Counted from the first letter of the stretch, positions 1 through 6,546 are shown. The stretch: 13,080 nucleotides of DNA from an uncultured Clostridium sp. (GCA_958449715.1 CAUDIU010000046.1:1-13080); one strand, 5' to 3'. Numbers and translations: made by a program. The notes: generated from the sequence alone by a model not told the origin.

Positions 1-7
1 ATATAAC

Positions 8-820
8 TTACGCTTTTGGAATAGAATTAGCAATAATTTCCATTTCATCCAAAGATGCATATACAGCGTGACATCCACAATCTACATACAAGATTTGACC
101 TGTTGTACCTGTAGACAAATCAGATGCTAAGTATAAACCAGCTTTACCAACATCTTCCAATGAAACATTTCTTCCAAGAGGAGCTTTTGCAACTGCAGCT
201 TTAAGCATTTTATCAAATCCTGAAATACCTTTAGCAGCAAGAGTTTTAACAGCACCAGCTGAAATACAGTTAACTCTAACACCTTTTTTACCTAAGTCAG
301 CAGCTAAGTATCTCATTGAAGATTCTAACGCAGCTTTTGCAACGCCCATTACATTGTAGTTAGCTACAACATATTCAGAACCTAAATATGTTAGAGCAAA
401 TACTGAAGCACCTTCATTTAAAATAGGTTCAGCATGTTTACACAATGAAATTAAAGAATAAGCACTTACACCTAATGCTAAATCCCAACCAGCTTTTGAT
501 GTATCAATAAATCTACCTTGTAAATCTTCTTTAGCAGCAAAAGCAACCGCATGGATTACAAAGTCTAATTTTCCATATACTCTTTCACATTCTTTGAATA
601 CAGCTGCAACTTCATCTTCTTTTGTTACATCACAGCTCATAATAACTTTAGCATTCATATCTTCAGCTAAAGGTCTTACACGTTTTTCCATAGCTTCACC
701 AGCGTATGTAAAAGCGATATCAGCACCAGCTTCAAATAATTGTTTTGCGATAGCATAGGCAATTCCATGAGTATTAGATACTCCGAAAATAACACCTTTT
801 TTACCTTCCATTAGTTTCAT
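8..820 (-). CDS. fabI: Enoyl-[acyl-carrier-protein] reductase FabI
   Basis: This enzyme performs the last reduction of each type II fatty-acid elongation cycle in the cytoplasm, converting trans-2-enoyl-ACP to acyl-ACP with NAD(P)H. The 270 residues match the family size (E. coli 262). The nucleotide-binding start is G13-VSNTH-G19-IA, followed by the Asp of SCDV (D64), HAVAFA (90-95) and the catalytic set Y145 (TYLGSE), Y155 and K162 (YNVMGVAK), equivalent to E. coli Y146, Y156 and K163. SAGAVKTLAAKGIS (187-200) is the substrate-loop entry. Two positions are atypical: Gly19 replaces the Ser of the usual G-x5-S-x-A motif, and Ala190 replaces the Pro of SAGPI. The start ATG (818-820) is preceded by a strong AGAGGGAG ribosome-binding site about 8 nt away; M4 is a less likely start. 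The stop is TAA at 8-10, and what follows is outside the window. The gene is divergent from the 994 gene. Identification is confident from motifs, with no search run. Confidence 0.96.
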   Translation of the reverse strand: MKLMEGKKGVIFGVSNTHGIAYAIAKQLFEAGADIAFTYAGEAMEKRVRPLAEDMNAKVIMSCDVTKEDEVAAVFKECERVYGKLDFVIHAVAFAAKEDLQGRFIDTSKAGWDLALGVSAYSLISLCKHAEPILNEGASVFALTYLGSEYVVANYNVMGVAKAALESSMRYLAADLGKKGVRVNCISAGAVKTLAAKGISGFDKMLKAAVAKAPLGRNVSLEDVGKAGLYLASDLSTGTTGQILYVDCGCHAVYASLDEMEIIANSIPKA

Positions 821-861
821 AATTATTTCTCCCTCTTTAAATGAACTAAAATACTAGATTA

Positions 862-890
862 ATTCTAACAAAAAAATATTATTAAAGCAA
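862..890 (-). promoter_or_regulatory. Candidate sigma70-type promoter of fabI
   Basis: On the minus strand, TTGCTT (890-885) is followed after exactly 17 nt by TAGAAT (867-862). The -10 box matches consensus at 5 of 6 positions and the -35 at 3 of 6. Transcription would start near 855 and give a leader of about 35 nt before the fabI ATG. The remaining intergenic sequence up to 993 shows no convincing -35/-10 pair for the divergent plus-strand gene; a TATATT at 961-966 has no matching -35. This is a motif-based inference only. Confidence 0.45.
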
Positions 891-903
891 ACATTTTAAA
901 TTG

Positions 904-916
904 TTAACAATTGTAA
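904..916. repeat. 13-bp motif TTAACAATTGTAA, copy 1
   Basis: The near-palindromic sequence TTAACAATTGTAA lies between fabI and the divergent 994 gene and overlaps the perfect palindrome TTGTTAACAA (901-910). An identical 13-mer occurs at 6525-6537 upstream of the adhesin gene. Just downstream ACATGC is repeated at 919-924 and 927-932. A regulator-binding site is possible, but nothing in the sequence identifies the regulator and AT-rich chance similarity is not excluded. Confidence 0.3.
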
Positions 917-993
917 CAACATGCAAACATGCTGAAATCAAGAGAAACAGGAAGTTTTTATATATTTAAGAGAGATTAACAAGCAGGAGAGCT

Positions 994-2775
994 ATGGGCG
1001 TTTCAAACGTATACAATCAAAGTAAAATAAACGCAATAAAGCTTAATCTTGGAGCTCAAGCCAAGCAAGCTTCAGCAAATAAACCTGCGTATATGCAAAT
1101 GACAGGATCAATTTTTGATGCTCCTGGTGTTAAGAATTCTGCATCTGCAACGGCAAATTCACTTAACGATTTAAATACAAGCAAAAGTTTAAGTGAATTA
1201 AATGCTTCAGGAGAAACAACCGGAAGTAACAAATCTTCAACTGAAGATATTAAATCTATTGACAATGCTGCTGACGGAAAAGCTGCAGCTGCAAGCGCAG
1301 AAAAAAGTGCTGATGAAGTTGAAGGATTAACAAAAGACACACAAAATGACCAAAAAACAGTTGAAAAATATGATTCTGATGCTCAAAAATTAGAAAAACA
1401 AATTGAAAAAGATGATAAAAAATTCCAAACACAATTAAAAAAACAAGAAAATGATTTAAAAAAAGATAATCAAAAATTACAAAAATTAGTAAAAGAAACT
1501 GAAGAAGCACAAACAGAAGTTGATAACGCACAAAATGAATTAGATTCACTACTAGGTTCTGCATCTTTTTCAATTAATAGAGATCCAAATAGCGGAGAAA
1601 CAACAAATCCAAACCAAGATAGAATTAACGAATTACAAACTATAATTGGTGCGAATGTAACTCTACTTCAAAGCAATGGACAACAAATTTATTCATTACA
1701 AAGAAGTTCATCTAGAACAATAACAAAAATGAATAAAACAAATGCTAATTATATAAAAGTAAACCAACAAAATTCTAAAGCAATAACTCAAAATCAATCT
1801 AAGACAGACAAAGTTATAGAAACTGCAACAACAATTGAACAGATTAGTGCATTAGTTTCACAAACAGGTCAAGCTGTAAATCTTGCTGGTAAAGGCTTAG
1901 TTGCACTTGGAGCAAGTATGAGTTGGGCATTTGGTGCTGGTGCAGCATTAATTGCCACTGGTAATGTAATGCAAAAAGTTGGTACAGTTGTTGAAATGGT
2001 TGGAAACTATGGACAAATGGCTGCTAATATTACTAAAACTGCAGCATATGCAGCTGACGGCAATTTAGCAGGAGCATTAACAAGTGCAGCTAGTGCAATT
2101 CAAACAGGAGCTGCAGCTGTTAATTCAACTAAAAATCTAGGTAATACATTTGAACAAATAAATGAACAAGCAAATCAGGCTACTCAAAAATTAACAGCAA
2201 ATACAGTAGCAAGACAAACAGTCAACGATACCATCGAGAAAGAAGGTATGGAAGGACTCGGAGGCATGAGTAAAAAACAAGCTAGAAAATCTGTAGCTTC
2301 TCAACTTCAAGCAAAAATGGCAGATCCTAATTCAGGAATAACAACTAACGCTAAATGGGCAAAAGGCCAATTAAATGACTTATCAGAGCAATTAACAAGT
2401 GCTTCTCCAGATGGTACAAGTATTGCTCAACAGGCTTTAAATAGCAGTAAAACTCAGTTTGCAGATGCCGTTACTTCTGCCGGCGGAACAATAAAAGACG
2501 GTGTTGTTGGCGGACTTGATAAAAAAGCAAAAAAAGCAATAAATGAGCAAGTTAAAACAGGATTTACTAACACTGCAACAAATACAGTCAAATCAAGCAA
2601 AAAATTTGACTGGGGCAAATTAGCAAATGGCTTACAATCTACAGCTGCAAAACTAGGTTCTCAAAACACTCAACAAACACCAACTACAGCAAATAAAGGT
2701 CCTGCACCTCAATGGGATTTAAGCCAAGATAGCAGATTCCAAAAAATATACAATTCAAATAGACGTTATGCATAA
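994..2775 (+). CDS. Unrecognised coiled-coil protein with central Ala/Gly-rich hydrophobic segment
   Basis: I do not recognise this 593-residue protein. Residues 1-90 are Ser/Asn/Thr-rich and probably disordered. Residues about 98-187 are a Lys/Glu/Gln-rich stretch with heptad-like spacing, a probable long coiled coil. Residues 210-282 are polar and helical. Residues 283-377 are rich in Ala, Gly, Val and Met (for example AVNLAGKGLVALGASMSW, 294-311) and could be amphipathic or weakly membrane-inserting helices. The C-terminal third is again polar and ends in NRRYA. There is no Sec signal peptide and I see no cysteine. AGGAG at 985-989 sits 4 nt before the ATG. The gene stands alone, divergent from fabI and convergent with the adhesin gene. 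The order coiled coil, then hydrophobic core, then polar helical tail resembles type III translocators or tape-measure-like proteins in architecture only; no sequence similarity is claimed and no secretion genes are adjacent. Confidence 0.85.
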   Translation: MGVSNVYNQSKINAIKLNLGAQAKQASANKPAYMQMTGSIFDAPGVKNSASATANSLNDLNTSKSLSELNASGETTGSNKSSTEDIKSIDNAADGKAAAASAEKSADEVEGLTKDTQNDQKTVEKYDSDAQKLEKQIEKDDKKFQTQLKKQENDLKKDNQKLQKLVKETEEAQTEVDNAQNELDSLLGSASFSINRDPNSGETTNPNQDRINELQTIIGANVTLLQSNGQQIYSLQRSSSRTITKMNKTNANYIKVNQQNSKAITQNQSKTDKVIETATTIEQISALVSQTGQAVNLAGKGLVALGASMSWAFGAGAALIATGNVMQKVGTVVEMVGNYGQMAANITKTAAYAADGNLAGALTSAASAIQTGAAAVNSTKNLGNTFEQINEQANQATQKLTANTVARQTVNDTIEKEGMEGLGGMSKKQARKSVASQLQAKMADPNSGITTNAKWAKGQLNDLSEQLTSASPDGTSIAQQALNSSKTQFADAVTSAGGTIKDGVVGGLDKKAKKAINEQVKTGFTNTATNTVKSSKKFDWGKLANGLQSTAAKLGSQNTQQTPTTANKGPAPQWDLSQDSRFQKIYNSNRRYA

Positions 2776-2811
2776 AAAAAGAGTTTAACAATATTGTTAA
2801 ACTCTTTTTTT
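2774..2811. terminator. Bidirectional intrinsic terminator between convergent genes
   Basis: A perfect 38-nt inverted repeat has 19-nt arms: seven A, then GAGTTTAACAAT, and the exact reverse complement ending in seven T (2805-2811). The core stem is GAGTTTAACA / TGTTAAACTC. Because the A-tract is a T-tract on the other strand, it can terminate both the plus-strand gene ending at 2775 and the minus-strand adhesin gene ending at 2825. The last two bases of the plus-strand TAA stop codon are the start of the left arm. Confidence 0.9.
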
Positions 2812-2824
2812 ATCATTTTTATAA

Positions 2825-5800
2825 TTAATTCATATAAGATAAATCATTAGCCTTATTTCTTGCAGCAGTTTGTTCTTCTAACATTATATTCATATATAAT
2901 ATTTTGTTTGCTGTAGCTTGGTCTAGGTTAATAAATTCTGCACCAGCTCTTCTGTCATTTGCTGATACAATTTTAACATCTGCATTGATATTTAAGTCAC
3001 CATATGATATTTGAACTGGAACAACATCTCCAACTTTTAAATCATTATGATGGGTTACAGCAATACCACCTCTTGAGATATCCAATAATGAATCTATTTG
3101 AGTATTTTCTGCAAGTTGAACAGGATTTCTGCTATCCATTGTACTAAATCTCATATATTGACGCTTATCTATTGAGTTAACATTATAATCTACAACTCTT
3201 TGTTTATAAGCATATTTACCCATATCTTCATCTGAAATATCAGAATCAGTATCACTGTCAGTATCAACATCAGAATCAGAGTCAACATCGGTATCAGTAT
3301 CTACATCCGTATCAGTGTCTACATCAGTGTCTGTATCAACATCGGTATCAGTATCTACATCCGTATCAGTGTCTACATCGGTATCAGTGTCAACATCAGT
3401 GTCAGTATCAACATCGGTATCAGTATCTACATCCGTATCAGTGTCAACATCAGTGTCAGTATCAACATCGGTATCAGTATCTACATCCGTATCAGTGTCA
3501 ACATCGGTATCAGTGTCTACATCAGTGTCAGTATCTACATCGGTATCAGTATCTACATCGGTATCAGTGTCAACATCGGTGTCAGTATCTACATCGGTGT
3601 CAGTATCTACATCGGTGTCGGTATCTACATCGGTATCAGTGTCTACATCGGTATCAGTGTCTATATCGGTATCAGTATCGACATCGGTGTCGGTATCTAC
3701 ATCCGTATCGGTGTCTATATCTGTATCAGTATCTACATCGGTATCGGTATCTACATCCGTATCGGTGTCTATATCTGTATCAGTATCTACATCCGTATCA
3801 GTATCTGTATCAATATCCGTATCAGTATCTGTATCGGTATCAATATCTGTATCGGTATCAGTATCTGTATCTACATCGGTATCGGTATCTGTGTCAATAT
3901 CAGTATCAGTATCAGTATCTGTATCGATATCGGTATCTGTATCGGTATCAACATCTGTATCAGTATCTACATCGGTATCGGTATCTGTGTCAATATCGGT
4001 ATCACTATCACTATCTGTATCTAGTGGAGTATCATAATAATAGTTTCTTTCATCTTCATCTCGACCAATAGCTGTTACATCCTCAGGCCTTACAGGCTTT
4101 GCAGTTATTTCAATATTATTACCATCTACTGGTTTTGTTCTGTCATCTTCCTCTGTATAAAAACCATCTTTTCCTTGAGATATATGTTTACCATCAACAT
4201 ATACATTATCAGAAGTAATAGTTAATTTACCATCATCCTGCAATCTTCCATTCTCAACCGTAACTTTTGAATCTGCTAATGATGGATCAATTCTTGTTCC
4301 TTTATTTATATCTAATGCAGTCAAGTCAACATTTTTAGGTTTTATATTGCCATTTGGTCCATAATAATCTTGAGGAGTATAAGGAACAGAGCCTAAATTT
4401 TCTATATTTAATTCTGCACCTCTTGTAACAACTTTTATATCTTTTGCTGCAGTAATTTCTCGAATATTAGTATTTCCAGAAAATTCAGCATTAATACTTC
4501 CTTCTCGAGAAATCATTGTACAAACATTTGTTTGTGTATATTTATCATCTAAACCTTTAATATTAATATCATTTATTGCTAATACATCCATTCCACCATT
4601 TTTATCAGTTTGGTTAAATGTTAGTTTATTATCTGAAGCTCCAATCTTATTACTTGAAATCATAGAAATTGAAGTACCTTCAACATTCGCAAGAGAAGGA
4701 TCTGAAGCTGCATTCAATAAAGATCCAGATTTTCCGTTTTCATCATAATCAGATATTAATATTACACGTCCATCAGCTTTGATTCTGTCAATATTCATAT
4801 CAGAACCGCGACTAGCCATATTAATTACATAATTATTTCCAGAACCTTTAGTATCAGTTGTAGTCGCCTTAATTTTTCCACCTACATTGATATTAATAGA
4901 TTTATTAAAGTCTCTTGAATTAGGATCGACTCCTGTACATGCGCCATCAGCACAATTTCCTACACCTTTTCCAATTGTACCATCTTTGACTTCTATATTT
5001 AAATTTTTATCAGCTTTAATTAAATTCGCAGTAGTTCCATAATTTAATAAACTACCATTATCAATTTTAATATTAACATCACCAGTTGATGCTAAATAAT
5101 CTTTTCCAGTTTTGTCACCAAGTACAACATTTGAATTTTTATTATTTATGTTAATACCATTTGCATTTACATTTCCTAAAACATTAATTCCATTTGCACC
5201 AGTATTATTAATAGTAACTGAATTTGTGCTATTTGAAATTAATGCACCATTTGCAACTTTAACACCATTTTTCCCAATATTAGTAAGTGTTGTATTTCCA
5301 TATGAATTGTTAACTTTACCATTTACAACGATTCCATCATTACCGGAATTTGCAACTAACAATTCACCATTTTTGTTATTTAATAAGCCAGTAGAAGCAA
5401 TTAAAACTCCAGATCCTGTATTATCAACTAATAATTTACCATTTTGGTTAATCAATGAACCTGAAACGTTTACAGCACCATTGCTATTTACAAGCAATGT
5501 ATCACCATTTCCGTTAATTGAATTTCCTGCTACATTAATCCCTTTAGAACCGGAATTATTGATTTCAATATTGCCCTTACCAAAATTTTTCATAGTACCA
5601 GCAATATTTGTTCCACCATCTGCACCGTATGATTTAATAATAATACTTCCATTATCATTCGCAAATTCATTTGCTGGATTTAGATTATCAGTATTTACAA
5701 GCTTATTAAATAAATTTTCAGCCTGAACATTTGAAAGGATTTTGGTAGAATCTTTTACTCCAGACATCATAAGCGCATTATCTGTAATATTTACATTTGC

Positions 5801-6373
5801 AGCATTTATATCTATAACATTTCTTGCTAAAACTTTTCCATCAATTTGTACAGTACCAGTACCAGGTACACTTAATCTTGATTCATAATCTTGAATTAAA
5901 GAAGGTCTTGAAAGATCGCTCTTATATTTTTCATAAGCTTGACTATCAGGAGTCATTATTGATAATGACCCAACATTAAGAACACCGCTTGAGCCAACAA
6001 CCATACCGTTAGGAGATACAAAAACAACATTTCCGTTAGTAAAATCGCCAGCTTTATTTACTGAGTTTACAATACCTTGTATATTAATTTGATTATCAAC
6101 TAAATTTACAAAAGTAGATATATCTTTACCACTTGTACCATTATGGAATATTAAATTCGCAATATCACCTTGACTTAAATCAAAATCAAGATATTTTCTA
6201 AAACCAATATCCCCATTTATTGCAGTTGGATCTATATTATAAATTCCGTTATTGCCTTCTACTCCAGAAATATTAGTAGCTAATACCTGCAAACAAAATG
6301 ACTGTTGTAAAAAGAAACAAAAGGTCAAGGCAGATGCTACTACTTTTCTTTTTCCAGCTTTAACCCTAATCAT
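2825..6373 (-). CDS. Secreted FHA/TPS-type adhesin with Asp-rich repeat linker and C-terminal PilZ domain
   Basis: This is a 1182-residue mosaic protein. Residues 1-32 form a Sec signal peptide: basic n-region, hydrophobic core, likely cleavage VLA|TN. Residues about 36-200 match the filamentous-haemagglutinin / two-partner-secretion domain, with FRKYLDFDLSQGDIANLIF, then INIQGIVNS and VVFVSPNGMVVGSSGVLNVG, the last being the NPNGI-type motif. Residues about 267-406 are six Gly/Asn-rich repeats of 22-26 residues, a probable beta-helix; more beta-rich passenger follows to about 780, with a CADGAC pair (C474, C479). Residues 785-1045 are hyper-acidic DTDTDV/I repeats. Residues about 1066-1165 are a PilZ domain with RQYMR (RxxxR, R1071 and R1075), DISRGG (DxSxGG, 1098-1103) and RRAGAEFINL near its end. 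PilZ domains normally bind c-di-GMP in the cytoplasm, which conflicts with the export signals. AAAGGA lies about 10 nt before the ATG. No TpsB partner is in the window. Domain calls rest on motifs; the role as adhesin is inferred. Confidence 0.92.
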   Translation of the reverse strand: MIRVKAGKRKVVASALTFCFFLQQSFCLQVLATNISGVEGNNGIYNIDPTAINGDIGFRKYLDFDLSQGDIANLIFHNGTSGKDISTFVNLVDNQINIQGIVNSVNKAGDFTNGNVVFVSPNGMVVGSSGVLNVGSLSIMTPDSQAYEKYKSDLSRPSLIQDYESRLSVPGTGTVQIDGKVLARNVIDINAANVNITDNALMMSGVKDSTKILSNVQAENLFNKLVNTDNLNPANEFANDNGSIIIKSYGADGGTNIAGTMKNFGKGNIEINNSGSKGINVAGNSINGNGDTLLVNSNGAVNVSGSLINQNGKLLVDNTGSGVLIASTGLLNNKNGELLVANSGNDGIVVNGKVNNSYGNTTLTNIGKNGVKVANGALISNSTNSVTINNTGANGINVLGNVNANGININNKNSNVVLGDKTGKDYLASTGDVNIKIDNGSLLNYGTTANLIKADKNLNIEVKDGTIGKGVGNCADGACTGVDPNSRDFNKSININVGGKIKATTTDTKGSGNNYVINMASRGSDMNIDRIKADGRVILISDYDENGKSGSLLNAASDPSLANVEGTSISMISSNKIGASDNKLTFNQTDKNGGMDVLAINDINIKGLDDKYTQTNVCTMISREGSINAEFSGNTNIREITAAKDIKVVTRGAELNIENLGSVPYTPQDYYGPNGNIKPKNVDLTALDINKGTRIDPSLADSKVTVENGRLQDDGKLTITSDNVYVDGKHISQGKDGFYTEEDDRTKPVDGNNIEITAKPVRPEDVTAIGRDEDERNYYYDTPLDTDSDSDTDIDTDTDTDVDTDTDVDTDTDTDIDTDTDTDTDIDTDTDTDVDTDTDTDTDIDTDTDTDTDIDTDTDTDVDTDTDIDTDTDVDTDTDVDTDTDIDTDTDVDTDTDVDTDTDIDTDTDVDTDTDVDTDTDVDTDTDVDTDTDVDTDTDVDTDTDVDTDTDVDTDTDVDTDTDVDTDTDVDTDTDVDTDTDVDTDTDVDTDTDVDTDTDVDTDTDVDTDTDVDTDTDVDTDTDVDTDTDVDSDSDVDTDSDTDSDISDEDMGKYAYKQRVVDYNVNSIDKRQYMRFSTMDSRNPVQLAENTQIDSLLDISRGGIAVTHHNDLKVGDVVPVQISYGDLNINADVKIVSANDRRAGAEFINLDQATANKILYMNIMLEEQTAARNKANDLSYMN
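2876..3178 (-). other. PilZ domain region of the adhesin gene
   Basis: This stretch encodes residues about 1066-1166. It shows RxxxR (RQYMR) at the entry strand, DISRGGI (the [D/N]xSxxG motif) 23 residues after R1075, then alternating beta-strands (VGDVVPVQI, LNINADVKIV), the typical closing strand RRAGAEFINL, and a final helix (ANKILYMNIMLEEQ). All residues known to contact c-di-GMP in PilZ proteins are present, so binding competence is predicted. It lies in one continuous frame with the repeat region, with no intervening stop. Confidence 0.85.
3239..4021 (-). repeat. Tandem repeat encoding a ~261-residue Asp-rich linker (DTDTDV)n
   Basis: Every second residue from 785 to 1045 is Asp, alternating with Thr, Val, Ile or a few Ser. 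From 3285 to 3788 the DNA is exactly periodic at 18 nt (28 units; plus-strand form ACATCGGTATCAGTATCT with variants), each encoding DTDTDV or DTDTDI. From 3789 to 4021 (the N-terminal side) units of mixed length, 18 nt and longer, occur and copies are more diverged. Both ends carry Ser in place of Thr (DSDSDTD and DSDTDSD). All unit lengths are multiples of 6 nt, so gain or loss keeps the frame. The product would be a very acidic, extended stalk that could bind Ca2+, comparable in style to the SD-repeat stalks of staphylococcal Clf/Sdr proteins. The plus-strand reading (STSVSV) is an artefact of the repeat. Confidence 0.97.
5156..5575 (-). repeat. Six imperfect 22-26-residue beta-helix repeats in the adhesin
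   Basis: Residues 267-406 divide into units starting at 267, 290, 312, 336, 359 and 385. Each follows the pattern G-x-[IL]-x-[IV]-x-N-[ST]-G-x-x-G-[IV]-x-[IV]-x-[GN]-x-[IVL]-x-N. Examples are GELLVANSGNDGIVVNG and SVTINNTGANGINVLG. The alternating hydrophobic residues and turn Asn/Gly are what a right-handed beta-helix passenger looks like. The division into units was done by eye. Confidence 0.7.
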
Positions 6374-6412
6374 ATCTACTTTATCCTTTCAATTTTTCTT
6401 AATTCTAGTTTT

Positions 6413-6477
6413 ATTATATTAACAAGAGAGTATGCGTTTTTCTATTCATTATTACAAATAATTAATAAATACGCATA
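6413..6477 (-). promoter_or_regulatory. Candidate promoter/operator region of the adhesin gene
   Basis: On the minus strand a perfect TATAAT (6418-6413) would place transcription start about 33 nt before the adhesin ATG, but no good -35 lies at 16-18 nt from it. A perfect 7-bp inverted repeat, TATGCGT (6431-6437) and ACGCATA (6471-6477), separated by 33 nt, flanks the likely polymerase-binding region, and an alternative TTGTAA/CATACT pair overlaps one arm. This may be an operator or a chance repeat. No intrinsic terminator for the flippase gene was seen in 6374-6546. Confidence 0.3.
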
Positions 6478-6524
6478 ATTAGATTTAAATATAAAATTGA
6501 AAAAGATTTTTTGTTGCTAGTATA

Positions 6525-6537
6525 TTAACAATTGTAA
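6525..6537. repeat. 13-bp motif TTAACAATTGTAA, copy 2
   Basis: This is identical to the 13-mer at 904-916 and lies just after the flippase stop codon, about 150 nt before the adhesin start. Read toward the adhesin it is TTACAATTGTTAA, the same orientation that copy 1 has relative to fabI. Shared regulation is a possibility only. Confidence 0.3.
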
Positions 6538-6546
6538 ATATGTTTT

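Noticed and set aside
785..1045. Residues 785-1045 of the adhesin (DxDxD) as true EF-hand or dockerin repeats
   Set aside because: These are residue numbers, not bases. The repeats lack the conserved Gly at position 6 and the bidentate Glu/Asp at position 12 within a helix-loop-helix; only non-specific Ca2+ binding is reasonable.
1056..1573. Two minus-strand open frames (1056-1340 and 1256-1573) inside the coiled-coil gene
   Set aside because: They overlap each other and the main gene. Their Phe/Leu-rich sequences are the complement of Lys/Glu/Asn-rich coding DNA.
3285..3788. CRISPR-like array of short repeats
   Set aside because: The 18-nt units abut with no unique spacers and are in frame with a coding sequence, so this is a protein-coding tandem repeat.
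3315..4037. Plus-strand open frame encoding an STSVSV-repeat protein
   Set aside because: It is the antisense reading of the Asp-repeat array; a 6-nt-periodic sequence without stops in one frame is often open in others. No ribosome-binding site or non-repeat domain is present.
5112..5726. Plus-strand open frame of 204 residues opposite the adhesin
   Set aside because: It lies fully inside the adhesin gene opposite the beta-helix repeats. Its Pro/Phe/Leu-rich composition is what antisense of Gly/Asn/Ile codons gives.
6374..6546. Small RNA or intrinsic terminator after the flippase
   Set aside because: The only inverted repeat has a 33-nt loop and no following T-tract in the required orientation; the A5-GA-T6 stretch near 6501-6512 cannot form a useful hairpin.
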